Shown: positions 25,438 to 34,089 of the stretch, in pieces
Layout: every line of letters begins with the position of its first letter
Numbering within the stretch: the first letter of the stretch is position 1
NCBI GenBank assembly: GCA_018711625.1
Contig: DVID01000014.1
Location: 1 to 64,000, forward strand
Origin: Candidatus Limicola stercorigallinarum
Lineage (GTDB): Bacteria > Actinomycetota > Coriobacteriia > Coriobacteriales > Coriobacteriaceae
Reading direction: 5' to 3'
DNA: 64,000 nucleotides
Made by a program: the position numbers and the translations under genes
The notes under the pieces: model-generated
Databases searched by the model: none
Seen by the model: the letters and a program-made list of their open reading frames with translations, nothing else
What the model was told of the DNA's origin: nothing

Positions 25438-28092
25438 ATGACCAATCTTGACTGCGGGGCGCTCGAGCCAACAACACTCAACGTCTCAGGTTCCTCATAC
25501 ACGATTTTTCCCGTCACGAGCATCCCAGGCGTTGAGCAGCTTCCCGTGAGTCTGCGCATCCTGCTTGAAAACGTATTGCGCCGCGTCAAAGATCCTGAGC
25601 GCAAGCGCATGTACGTGGAGCGCATACTTACCGCGGGCCATGCTGGTACGGCAGGCGAAGAGATAGAGTTCATGCCTTCGCGCGTGCTCTTTCAGGATTT
25701 CACAGGCGTCCCGGTGTTTGTGGACTTTGCAGCCATGCGCGATGAAGCTATTCGGCGGAGTGGTGACCCGGCGTCCATCAATCCCCAGGTACCTTGTGTG
25801 CTGGTGGTTGACCACTCGGTAACGGCCGACGTTGTTTCCTGCGAGCGTGCGGCGGCGGAGAACGCGCGCATTGAAGCGGAGCGCAACGCCGAGCGCTTTG
25901 CCTTCCTCAAGTGGTCGTCTGAGCACTTTGATAACGTGGAGATTGTTCCGCCGGGCGTGGGCATTTGCCACCAGCTCAATATTGAGCGCTTCTGCGACAT
26001 TGTGGTTGAGCGTGAGGATGATGCTCATGGTTCTGTGCTCTGCTTTGACTCCCTCGTGGGAACCGATTCCCACACGCCCACGGCTAATGGCATGGGCGTG
26101 CTGGGCTGGGGTGTAGGCGGCATTGAGGCCGAGGCTGCTGCGCTGGGGCAGCCCGTTACCATGACGGTGCCACCAGTGGTGGGTATGCACATGGTGGGCA
26201 AGCCCGCGCCTGGCGTATATGCCATGGATATCGCCCTCACGTTTGCGCAAGTGCTTCGCGCCGAGGGCGTGGTGGGCTCGCTTGTGGAGTGCTTTGGCCC
26301 CGGTGTGGCTGAGCTCTCGGTCACCCAACGCTCGACCATTGCCAATATGTCGCCCGAATATGGCTGTACGGCAACACTGTTCCCGCCCGACGCGGAGGCG
26401 ATCGCACAGCTCGATGCGTTTGGGCGTCCGGCAAAAACGCGCCAACTTGCTGAGGCGTATCTCAAGGCACAGGGTTTGTTGGACGTGGATTCGCAGGCCA
26501 TCACCTACGCGCGTGTTCTTGAGTTTGATCTGGGCGCGGTGAAGCCCTCGCTTGCCGGCCCTTCGCGCCCGCATGATCGCTTGAACGTGCATGAGCTTGG
26601 TGAGCGCTTCCGCGCCACGCTCAAAGAGCATGGGCGCGATGCAGACGAGACCTTTACCGTTACGCTTGATGACGAGACCTATAGCCTGTCGCATGGCACG
26701 ATTGCCATTGCCGCTATCACAAGCTGCACCACTGCGACCGACCCCTCCATGATGCTTGCGGCAGGTCTGGTGGCTCAGCGTGCCTGCGAGCTCGGATGTC
26801 GCCCGCGTCCATGGGTGAAGCGCATCTTCGCGCCGGGTTCTCATGCCACCTCTTCGCTTCTCAAGGCGGCTAACCTGCTTGATCCGCTTGAGCAACTGGG
26901 CTTTTCCGTTTGTGGCTGGGGCTGCATGAGTTGCATTGGCAACTCGGGCCCTTTGCCGCCTGCGATGCATGACCTGGCTTCCTCCTGCGAGTTTGCGAGC
27001 GTGCTTTCGGGCAACCGCAACTTCGAGGGGCGCATTTCGCCCGATGTGGCACAAAACTACCTCTGTGCGCCGGCCTTGGTGGTTGCGCTTTCGCTGGCGG
27101 GAACGGTTGATATCGACCTTGAGCATGATCCCGTGTGCGAGGGAGTCGCGGGGCCGGTGTATCTTGCCGACCTTCTGCCTTCCCAGGACGAGGTTGACGC
27201 GACGCTCGCCCGGGTGGTTACGCGCGACGCCTATGTTCAGGCACGGAGCGAGGCCCCTAAGAGTGCCGCTTGGGATGCTCTGCCGGTTCAGGCGGGCGAT
27301 GTCTTTCTCTGGGACGATGCCTCCACCTATGTGCGCCGCCCCACCTTCTTGGAAGATGCCCGGGCAGGTGCCACGGTCAATATCCATGGGGCAAAGGCTC
27401 TGCTCAGCCTGGGTGACTTTATTACCACCGACCACATTTCTCCTGCAGGTTCCATCGCGCCCGATTCTCCCGCCGCCCGCTACCTCATCGAGCATGGTGT
27501 TCGTGAGGATGCATTTAACTCGTATGGAGCTCGGCGTGGCAACCACGAGGTGATGATGCGGGGCACCTTTGGCAACATCCGCCTGCAGAATCTCTTGACG
27601 CCCGAGAAGCAGGGAGGTTGGACGGTTGACCCGGTGAGTGGGAAGACCACAACGGTCTATGAAGCTGCTTGCTCGGCGCGTAAAGCGCGGCTGCCTCTTA
27701 TCGTGCTTGCCAAGAAGATGTATGGCTCAGGCTCCTCGCGCGACTGGGCAGCTAAGGGCCCTGCGCTTCTGGGTGTGCGCGCGGTTGTTGCGGAAAGCTT
27801 CGAGCGTATTCATCGTTCCAACCTCATTGGCATGGGTATTGTGCCCTTGGAGTTCGAGGTGGGGGAGAGTGCGGAGTCGCTCGGGCTTACCGGGTTCGAG
27901 ACTTACGATATTGAGCCCATCGATTTTTCAAAGGGTGTGCCTGTTCCTACTCATGCGCGCGTTTGCGCCCGTAACGCGGACGGTCATGAAATCCACTTCC
28001 GGGTGAAGGTGCGTGTGGACACGGCTACCGAGGGCGCGTACCTTGAGCATGGTGGTATCCTTAACTACGTTCTGGATGATCTTTTGTCATGA
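25438..28092 (+). CDS. acnA: Aconitate hydratase (AcnA type)
   Basis: Iron-sulfur enzyme interconverting citrate and isocitrate (884 aa, full length). Motifs include VGTDSHTPTANGMGVLGWGVGGIEAEAA, the first cluster Cys in AAITSCTTATDPS, the other two in WGCMSCIGNSGP, and MYGSGSSRDWAAKGPALLGVRAVVAESFERIHRSNLIGMGI. In-frame TTG (25420) and ATG (25432) precede the chosen ATG at 25438, which has GAAGGG at six bases. No citrate synthase or isocitrate dehydrogenase lies nearby, so its role in a complete TCA cycle is open; glutamate synthesis is the likeliest purpose. Confidence 0.95.
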   Translation: MTNLDCGALEPTTLNVSGSSYTIFPVTSIPGVEQLPVSLRILLENVLRRVKDPERKRMYVERILTAGHAGTAGEEIEFMPSRVLFQDFTGVPVFVDFAAMRDEAIRRSGDPASINPQVPCVLVVDHSVTADVVSCERAAAENARIEAERNAERFAFLKWSSEHFDNVEIVPPGVGICHQLNIERFCDIVVEREDDAHGSVLCFDSLVGTDSHTPTANGMGVLGWGVGGIEAEAAALGQPVTMTVPPVVGMHMVGKPAPGVYAMDIALTFAQVLRAEGVVGSLVECFGPGVAELSVTQRSTIANMSPEYGCTATLFPPDAEAIAQLDAFGRPAKTRQLAEAYLKAQGLLDVDSQAITYARVLEFDLGAVKPSLAGPSRPHDRLNVHELGERFRATLKEHGRDADETFTVTLDDETYSLSHGTIAIAAITSCTTATDPSMMLAAGLVAQRACELGCRPRPWVKRIFAPGSHATSSLLKAANLLDPLEQLGFSVCGWGCMSCIGNSGPLPPAMHDLASSCEFASVLSGNRNFEGRISPDVAQNYLCAPALVVALSLAGTVDIDLEHDPVCEGVAGPVYLADLLPSQDEVDATLARVVTRDAYVQARSEAPKSAAWDALPVQAGDVFLWDDASTYVRRPTFLEDARAGATVNIHGAKALLSLGDFITTDHISPAGSIAPDSPAARYLIEHGVREDAFNSYGARRGNHEVMMRGTFGNIRLQNLLTPEKQGGWTVDPVSGKTTTVYEAACSARKARLPLIVLAKKMYGSGSSRDWAAKGPALLGVRAVVAESFERIHRSNLIGMGIVPLEFEVGESAESLGLTGFETYDIEPIDFSKGVPVPTHARVCARNADGHEIHFRVKVRVDTATEGAYLEHGGILNYVLDDLLS

Positions 28093-28119
28093 TCGCGTGC
28101 TGCGCGGGAATGGAGCCCA

Positions 28120-29187
28120 GTGATCTGCCCACATTGCCTTGAGACAATCGACGACGGCAGCTATGTGTGTCCTAAATGCGGCGGCTACACCGGCGCAGGT
28201 TCACACTCAGATTTCATCTTTTGTGAGGGGTGCGGTGCGCGCCTCTCGCCGCACGACCGCACCTGCCCTAAGTGCGGGCGACCCGCTCCGGGCATTCTCT
28301 CCACGAGTGCGTCCGCGTCCGACCTTGCGGCAGGTAAAACGGCTAGTTTCCCTAAGCTGACCTCAGAGATGATCGAAACGGAGCGCGCCCAGGCATCCGC
28401 GCAGTCTGTGCTTTCCGATTCGCTCGACCCCAGCGCCACCAATATTCTCAACACGGGCACGGATCCTCAAGAAGACCCCTTCCACCGAAAGCGCAAAGTG
28501 CCTCGTGGCATTATCGCCGCCGTGGTGACGGTGCTCGTTATTGGAGCTGCGGCGTTTTGCGTGGTGGAAGATCCCTTTGGCGTGATGCCAGGCTTCTATA
28601 GCTGGCTGCGCGAGGCGGCAAGCGAGGCGTTCCCCAGCCGTCAGATTGCTGAGTCTGCTCAGGACGACGAAGGAGACGCGAACGCTACCGACGAAGGCGC
28701 CGACACAACCGAGGGCGAGAGCGTGCTCTCTGATGCGGAGCTGAGCGACGATGAGGCCTTTACGCGTCTGAACGGGCTCTATGAACGCATTGTCGCGTTC
28801 ACCGATGAAGATCAGCTGGGCATGGTGATCGACGATTTCAACGGAGCCTACCTGCTTGCTGATAAGAGCGTACGTGAGGATACGGCCCGTGGCGCATACG
28901 CGCTTCGCGACCGTGTGCAGGCGGTGATTGACGAGCTTGAAGGCCTTAAACTCACCTCTTCCTCGGTGTACGAGGAAGACCGGGAGCACCTCATCCAGCT
29001 TGCTACGTGGATGTATGAGCGCGTTGACGTGATTTGCCAGTCGTGGGATATCTCGCTCGCGGTGCCTGAAGGGGAGTCGATGACGGCGCATCAGACGGAG
29101 ATTCTTCAACCGCTGCGTGAGGCAGGTTCCTCGGCGCGCGAATCGTTCGATGCCAATGTATCGTCGTGGAGGCCGCGTCAGAAGTAA
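28120..29187 (+). CDS. Zinc-ribbon membrane protein of unknown function
   Basis: Two N-terminal zinc ribbons, CPHC...CPKC (residues 3-20) and CEGC...CPKC (about 30-51), lead through a Ser/Asp-rich linker to a single membrane helix (IIAAVVTVLVIGAAAFCVV, about 128-147). A strongly acidic spacer follows, then a helical C-terminal domain of about 130 residues that should lie outside the cell. GTG at 28120 follows ATGGAG. Length 355 aa. It resembles zinc-ribbon plus TM proteins common in Coriobacteriia and Bacillota, but I recognise no specific family. Confidence 0.7.
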   Translation: MICPHCLETIDDGSYVCPKCGGYTGAGSHSDFIFCEGCGARLSPHDRTCPKCGRPAPGILSTSASASDLAAGKTASFPKLTSEMIETERAQASAQSVLSDSLDPSATNILNTGTDPQEDPFHRKRKVPRGIIAAVVTVLVIGAAAFCVVEDPFGVMPGFYSWLREAASEAFPSRQIAESAQDDEGDANATDEGADTTEGESVLSDAELSDDEAFTRLNGLYERIVAFTDEDQLGMVIDDFNGAYLLADKSVREDTARGAYALRDRVQAVIDELEGLKLTSSSVYEEDREHLIQLATWMYERVDVICQSWDISLAVPEGESMTAHQTEILQPLREAGSSARESFDANVSSWRPRQK

Positions 29188-29235
29188 GCTCGTGCATGTG
29201 CTGTCCTAGCAACGGGGCCATCATCGCATGTCAGC

Positions 29236-29264
29236 TTGGTGAGGTGGCATTTTCTTGCTAAACT
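29236..29264 (+). promoter_or_regulatory. Promoter of the cyclophilin gene
   Basis: TTGGTG (29236-29241), 17-bp spacer, TAAACT (29259-29264), with an extended -10 TGC just before it. Predicted start of transcription near 29271, about 30 bp ahead of the ATG. One of the best promoter matches in the window. Confidence 0.65.
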
Positions 29265-29299
29265 TGATGCGATTGATTGTTCCCAAAGGAGGGATGAGC

Positions 29300-29845
29300 A
29301 TGTTCGGTTTGGGCAGAGAGCTCTACACGCCTACCTACACCGTTGTGGGCGATGAGGTTGCGCGCATTGAAACATCGAAGGGCACCATTGTGGTGAAGCT
29401 CGATGGTGCTGGGGCTCCCATTCACGTTGCCAACTTCTGTGAGCTTGCCGAGACAGAGTTTTACGACGGGACCAAGTTCCATCGCTATGTGCCGGGCTTT
29501 GTGATTCAGGGTGGCGATCCCAACACGCGCGACATGGATCCTGCGGACGTTGCTGCAGGCAAGCCCGGTCCGAACGGTCGCCCCGGTACGGGTGGTCCTG
29601 GTTACTGCATCAAGGCCGAGTTTGCCACCAATCCCAACAATAGCCATGTGGACGGCGCCCTTGCCATGGCCCGTTCGCAGCATCCCGATTCGGCTGGCTC
29701 GCAGTTCTATTTCTGCCTGGGCCCGCAGCATAATCTTGATTCGGGTTACACCGTTTTTGGTACCACCATCGAGGGTATGGACGTTATTAGCCAGCTGCGC
29801 GCTGGTGACGAGATTGTGCACGTCACGATCGAACATGAGGCTTAA
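29300..29845 (+). CDS. Cyclophilin-type peptidyl-prolyl cis-trans isomerase
   Basis: Cytoplasmic prolyl isomerase (181 aa). Cyclophilin motifs are GTIVVKLDGAGAPIHVANFCELAE, FYDGTKFHRYVPGFVIQGGDP (catalytic Arg in FHR), GALAMARSQHPDSAGSQFYFCLG and YTVFGTTIEGMDVISQL. No signal peptide or lipobox. ATG at 29300 lies six bases after AAAGGAGGG; an ATG at 29294 directly abuts the ribosome site and is less likely. Followed after 17 bp by the TPR gene. Confidence 0.93.
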   Translation: MFGLGRELYTPTYTVVGDEVARIETSKGTIVVKLDGAGAPIHVANFCELAETEFYDGTKFHRYVPGFVIQGGDPNTRDMDPADVAAGKPGPNGRPGTGGPGYCIKAEFATNPNNSHVDGALAMARSQHPDSAGSQFYFCLGPQHNLDSGYTVFGTTIEGMDVISQLRAGDEIVHVTIEHEA

Positions 29846-29862
29846 CCGTAGTAGGAGGTCAC

Positions 29863-31353
29863 GTGAACACGCAACTTATTGATCAGGCTCGTGCTGCCTA
29901 CCGTGCGGGCGATTTCTCTGCCGCGGCACAGATGTTTGCTGCCGCCAAGGATACCAGCGAGATTGCGGGCGAGGTTGACCACCTGCGCGGCAATGCGCTC
30001 ATGCGCCTGGGCCTGTGGAACGATGCTGTTCAGGCATATTCGCTGGCGCTCCAGGATGCTTCGTATGGCAAGCGTGGCGCGCTCTGCACCAATATGGGCA
30101 AGGCGTATGCCGCGGCGGGTGACAACGCCTCGGCTGTTCAGAGCTTTAGCGAAGCGGTGAAAGACACCACCTATGCCACGCCGTACAAGGCCTATCTGGG
30201 CATGGGTTCGGCGCTTCTGGCGCAGGGCGATGTGGCTCAGGCGGGCACGGCATTTCGTCAGGCTGCCATCGACGGCGCCAACCCCGCTCCGGCAGGTGCC
30301 TTGGCGCAGCTGGCTGCTTGCTTCATCAAGCTCGACCGTCCGGGCGATGCCATTGAGTCGTATCGCACGGCGCTTGATTTCGCCACGCCGCGCGATGATA
30401 CCCGTGCGATCCAGGCGGGGTTGGGCGAGGCCTATTGTGCGGCAAACCGTTGGACCGAGGCGGTAGACGCCTTTACCTCCGCTACGGCAGACGGCATCTA
30501 CCAGCTTACCGACGAGCAGCGGGAGGCCAACGCCAAAGCCCAGGATGCCCTCGACGCCATTTCTGCGCAGCGCGCTATGACGTCTACGGCTGCGACCTCT
30601 GCGACCAACCAGGCTCCGGTTGACCCCTTGGATCCCATGGGCAAGTCTGGCTCGCTCATGCCCGATCCCTCCGATACGGGCTTCTTCACGCTCACCGAGT
30701 CCGAGATGGTTCAGCAGGATAAGCGTGAGATGAAGGTGAGGCGCCGCCACCGTCACCTGGGCCTCAAGATTTTCCTCGTTATCTTCGTGTTGCTCCTCAT
30801 TGCCGCTGGCGTGCTGGGCTTCTTCTACACGCGCGGTCTGGGCTTCCCCTCGCAGCAGGACACCATCACGGGTCTTTTCCAGGCGGTAACGAATGGTGAG
30901 GACACCGATCAGTACTTTGCCTCCGCGCTTTCTCAGGATTCGAAGGACATCATTGTGTCTACCATCCCGGAAAATGCTACGCCCACGATTGAGGCTATGG
31001 ATCAGTCGATGACAGAGTCCACCGCCCAGGTTTCGGTCACGCTTTCCATGGGTGGTGAGCAAACCTATGAGGTTTCCTTCGTGCGTTCCGATAACCACAT
31101 CGGTTGGGTGGTAAGCGGCCTTCAGATTGACTTTAATGCCGACGCTCCTACGGCCAATGATGCCGAGGCCACCTCGGGCACGAGCGGACTCTCCGCGGAC
31201 GATGAAGGCACCGACAGTACCCAGGACGATTCCGACATGACCGCCTCAGACGGCTCGCTCGATGAGGATTCGACCGATCTTTCGTCCACGGATGACAATT
31301 CCTCAAGCGCTAACCAGGACGACGCCCCTGATTCTGCTGAGGATAACGCTTAG
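29863..31353 (+). CDS. Tetratricopeptide-repeat membrane protein
   Basis: A 496-aa protein with at least five TPR-like helical pairs in residues 1-210 (ARAAYRAGDFSAAAQMFAAA, NALMRLGLWNDAVQAYSLAL, LGMGSALLAQGDVAQAGTAFRQA and others). A basic patch (KVRRRHRHLGLK) precedes one membrane helix at about 304-325, then an exported domain of 100 residues and an extremely acidic Ser/Asp/Thr tail (about 425-496). The TPR part should stay in the cytoplasm. GTG at 29863 follows TAGGAGGT. Function unknown; the neighbouring MreB cluster suggests an envelope role, which is weak inference. Confidence 0.75.
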   Translation: MNTQLIDQARAAYRAGDFSAAAQMFAAAKDTSEIAGEVDHLRGNALMRLGLWNDAVQAYSLALQDASYGKRGALCTNMGKAYAAAGDNASAVQSFSEAVKDTTYATPYKAYLGMGSALLAQGDVAQAGTAFRQAAIDGANPAPAGALAQLAACFIKLDRPGDAIESYRTALDFATPRDDTRAIQAGLGEAYCAANRWTEAVDAFTSATADGIYQLTDEQREANAKAQDALDAISAQRAMTSTAATSATNQAPVDPLDPMGKSGSLMPDPSDTGFFTLTESEMVQQDKREMKVRRRHRHLGLKIFLVIFVLLLIAAGVLGFFYTRGLGFPSQQDTITGLFQAVTNGEDTDQYFASALSQDSKDIIVSTIPENATPTIEAMDQSMTESTAQVSVTLSMGGEQTYEVSFVRSDNHIGWVVSGLQIDFNADAPTANDAEATSGTSGLSADDEGTDSTQDDSDMTASDGSLDEDSTDLSSTDDNSSSANQDDAPDSAEDNA

Positions 31354-31380
31354 CGCATATGTAATTTGCAGCAAGTACGT

Positions 31381-31411
31381 GATGAACAGGCGTGTGATGC
31401 GCCTGTTCATC
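31381..31411 (+). terminator. Hairpin between the TPR gene and mreB
   Basis: Perfect 12-bp arms GATGAACAGGCG (31381-31392) and CGCCTGTTCATC (31400-31411) with a seven-base loop. No T-run follows. A TACACT (31412-31417) directly after it might serve as a -10 for mreB, in which case the hairpin would overlap the promoter spacer. Confidence 0.5.
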
Positions 31412-31465
31412 TACACTTGTAGCAAAGATCACGACACGTGAGGTTACGACCACCTGGGAGCTACC

Positions 31466-32509
31466 TTGTTTTCTTTGATGGATATGCTGTTCGGCCAGTA
31501 CGATGGCGACCTTGCCATCGACTTGGGCACAGCGAACACGCTTGTCTCGGTCCGCGGCAAGGGTATCGTTATCCGCGAGCCTTCCGTTGTTGCCATCGAT
31601 AAAAACGATGAGCGCATTCTGGCTGTTGGTATTGAGGCTAAGCGCATGCTCGGACGTACGCCGGGCAACATCGTTGCGGTTCGCCCGCTCAAAGATGGCG
31701 TCATCGCTGACTTTGATGTTACCGAGGCCATGCTGCGTTACTTCATCGATAAGGCGTCTGAGAAGCGCTATCCTTGGACGCCGCGTCCGCGCGTGGTGGT
31801 GTGCGTACCCTCGGGCGTAACGTCGGTGGAGAAGCGTGCCGTCTTTGAGGCTACCATCCAGGCCGGCGCTCGCCAGGCATACCTCATTGAGGAGCCCATG
31901 GCGGCTGCCATCGGCGCAGACCTCCCGGTAGAGGAGCCCACGGGTTCCATGGTGATCGACATTGGTGGCGGCACCACCGAGGTTGCCGTTATTGCTATGG
32001 GCGGCATCGTGGTCTCGCGTTCCATCCGCGTCGCTGGTGATGAGTTTGACCAGGCGATTCTCTCGCACGTGCGTGATGCTTATAACCTTGCCATCGGCGA
32101 GCGCACGGCCGAGGACATCAAGATCAAGGTGGGCTCTGCGGTTCCGCTCAAAGATGAGCTTGATGTAGAGGTCAATGGTCGCGACGTTATCACGGGCCTG
32201 CCCAAGACGGTGCGTATCGAGAGCGAAGAGATTCGTCGCGCGCTGCAAAAGCCGCTTGACGAGATGACCAAGGCGGTCAAGGACGCGCTCGATGCCACGC
32301 CGCCCGATCTTGCTTCCGACCTCATGTACTACGGCATCCTGCTTACCGGCGGCGGTGCTCTGTTGCGCGGTCTAGACGTACGCTTGCGCGATGAAACGGG
32401 CGTCTCGGTTAACGTGAGCCCCACGGCGCTTGATAACGTGGTCAATGGATGTGCGCGTGTGCTTGAGGCAAACGCTTTTGACGGTGGTTTTGTTCAGAGT
32501 AACGCGTAA
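31466..32509 (+). CDS. mreB: Rod shape-determining protein MreB
   Basis: Actin-like filament protein guiding the elongasome under the membrane (347 aa). ATP-site motifs are LAIDLGTANTLVSVRG (phosphate 1), VIDIGGGTTEVAVIAMGGIV (phosphate 2), and LLTGGGALLRGLDVRL (adenosine). The N-terminal MFSLMDMLFG is a membrane-binding amphipathic stretch. TTG at 31466 has GGGAG at six bases and gives the family N-terminus; ATG codons at 31478 and 31484 would remove the amphipathic helix. First gene of mreB-mreC-mreD-PBP2-rodA. Confidence 0.96.
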   Translation: MFSLMDMLFGQYDGDLAIDLGTANTLVSVRGKGIVIREPSVVAIDKNDERILAVGIEAKRMLGRTPGNIVAVRPLKDGVIADFDVTEAMLRYFIDKASEKRYPWTPRPRVVVCVPSGVTSVEKRAVFEATIQAGARQAYLIEEPMAAAIGADLPVEEPTGSMVIDIGGGTTEVAVIAMGGIVVSRSIRVAGDEFDQAILSHVRDAYNLAIGERTAEDIKIKVGSAVPLKDELDVEVNGRDVITGLPKTVRIESEEIRRALQKPLDEMTKAVKDALDATPPDLASDLMYYGILLTGGGALLRGLDVRLRDETGVSVNVSPTALDNVVNGCARVLEANAFDGGFVQSNA

Positions 32510-32526
32510 GGAGGGTCGAAGCCGTT

Positions 32527-33519
32527 TTGCCTCGCACCCAAAAGTATTCCTCAAAATACAACACGAAGACGCAATCAACGGGTTTCCGCCCGTTGATTGT
32601 TTTATCGATTGTCTCGGTGCTTTTGCTCACCTTTTACATTCGTGAGGGAGACACGGGACCCATCCATGCTGTGCGCGCGGGTGTTGCCACCATTACCTCG
32701 CCGGTGCGCTCGCTGGGTTCGGTTATCGCGTCGCCGTTCAATGGTCTTGGCAACATCTTTGCCAACCTCACGGCATCGCAGGAAACCCTCGATGAACTGC
32801 GTGAACAAAATAAGGAGCTCACGGCACAGGTGGCTGAGCTTAGCGAGGCGCAGGAAACCGCTACGCGGCTGGAAGGCCTTCTGGAGCTTAAGAGCACCTA
32901 CAACCTGCAATCAACAGCCGCGCGTATCGTGGGTTCATCTACCGATGCGTGGTCGCGTACGGTGACGATCGACAAGGGTTCGCTCGATGGCTTGGCGATC
33001 AACATGCCGGTTACCGATTCGTCGGGCGTTATTGGCCAGATTATCGAGGTGGCTCCCACCTCCGCGGTGGTGCGCCTCATTACCGACGAGGCGTCCGGTG
33101 TTTCTGCCATGGTGCAGAGCACGCGTGCCCAGGGCATTTTGCAGGGCCAGCCTGATGGAACGCTGCGCCTGGAGTATGTCTCTGTTGATGCAGACGTGAA
33201 AGAGGGAGACATCATTGTTACCTCGGGCATTGGCGGCATTTATCCCAAGGGCCTGCCCTTGGGCACGGTGGCATCGGTTGAACGTGAGCCTAACGCGCTC
33301 TACTACACCGTGGTGGTGAATGTGACCTCCACGACCGAGAACAACGAGGAGGTCCTTGTTATCACCTCGCTCACCGAGGAGCAGTCTGCCTCTGATGAGG
33401 AGGTGGCCTCTGCCAATAGCACTCCGCAGGGTGGCTCGCGCAATGAGTCGGGCGACGCTGATGGTTCTGATGACACCCAGGGGTCCGACACCGATGGCTC
33501 CACCGATACGGAAGCGTGA
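32527..33519 (+). CDS. mreC: Rod shape-determining protein MreC
   Basis: Bitopic elongasome scaffold that activates PBP2-RodA. A short basic cytoplasmic tail, one membrane helix (about residues 20-37, PLIVLSIVSVLLLTFYI), a periplasmic-side coiled coil (about 78-120), then two beta-barrel domains with ARIVGSSTDAWSRTVTIDKGSLDGL and GDIIVTSGIGGIYPKGLPLGTV. The last 50 residues are an acidic Ser/Asp/Gly tail beyond the fold. TTG at 32527 is the only plausible start; AAGGAGGG lies 11 bases upstream, a little far. 330 aa. Confidence 0.93.
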   Translation: MPRTQKYSSKYNTKTQSTGFRPLIVLSIVSVLLLTFYIREGDTGPIHAVRAGVATITSPVRSLGSVIASPFNGLGNIFANLTASQETLDELREQNKELTAQVAELSEAQETATRLEGLLELKSTYNLQSTAARIVGSSTDAWSRTVTIDKGSLDGLAINMPVTDSSGVIGQIIEVAPTSAVVRLITDEASGVSAMVQSTRAQGILQGQPDGTLRLEYVSVDADVKEGDIIVTSGIGGIYPKGLPLGTVASVEREPNALYYTVVVNVTSTTENNEEVLVITSLTEEQSASDEEVASANSTPQGGSRNESGDADGSDDTQGSDTDGSTDTEA

Positions 33520-33529
33520 TAGGTTCTCC

Positions 33530-34078
33530 ATGGATCTTAGAGATGCAACACATTCCAATACCGCGCTTGTGGTGGTGACGGTCATTGCCGTTCTGCTCCA
33601 CGTGGGCATTGGGCCACAGATCAGCATTTTTGGCGGGCGCATCAACTTTATGCTTGTCCTTGCCATTGTGTACGCGTTTAGCGGCAACACGCGCAGCGCC
33701 GTTATTGCTGGCTTTGCGTGTGGCCTGTTCTATGACCTTACGGCTTCGGTGCCCGTGGGGCTTATGTCGCTTCTGCTTACCATTGGTGGATTTGTGCTCT
33801 CCAACACGCCAAGCGCAAGAGTGGGCTCCAGCCTTGCTGATGCATCCCGTTTATCGTTTGTGTATGCCTTTGTTATCTGCATCGTTTATTCACTCTTGCT
33901 TCTTATCATGGGCGTTCGAAGTGATGTGATGGCAACGGTCTTTGGTCATGGGCTCACCTCTGCCATCATCACAGGGCTCGTCACCATTCCGGCCCTTATG
34001 TTCTCGGGTGTGCTTGACGGGCAGCACCATAGCTTCTCGTCGCGGGGTAAAGGATCGCGCTTCAAGGGGATTAAATAA
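33530..34078 (+). CDS. mreD: Rod shape-determining protein MreD
   Basis: Polytopic membrane partner of MreC (182 aa). Five hydrophobic stretches are visible from residue 12 to 165, including INFMLVLAIVYAFSGNTRSAVIAGFACGLFYDLTASVPVGLMSLLLTIGGFVL, which matches the MreD core (GFxxGLxxDL). The frame is open far upstream inside mreC; ATG at 33530 gives the usual MreD length, ten bases after the mreC stop, but its ribosome site is weak (AGG), so translation is probably coupled to mreC. Confidence 0.9.
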   Translation: MDLRDATHSNTALVVVTVIAVLLHVGIGPQISIFGGRINFMLVLAIVYAFSGNTRSAVIAGFACGLFYDLTASVPVGLMSLLLTIGGFVLSNTPSARVGSSLADASRLSFVYAFVICIVYSLLLLIMGVRSDVMATVFGHGLTSAIITGLVTIPALMFSGVLDGQHHSFSSRGKGSRFKGIK

Positions 34079-34089
34079 GGGGGTACCTG

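Noticed and set aside
25495..27546. 683-codon open frame on the minus strand
   Set aside because: Lies antisense to the complete aconitase gene; its composition (His/Arg-rich) is that of a mirrored frame in GC-rich DNA and it has no recognisable domain.
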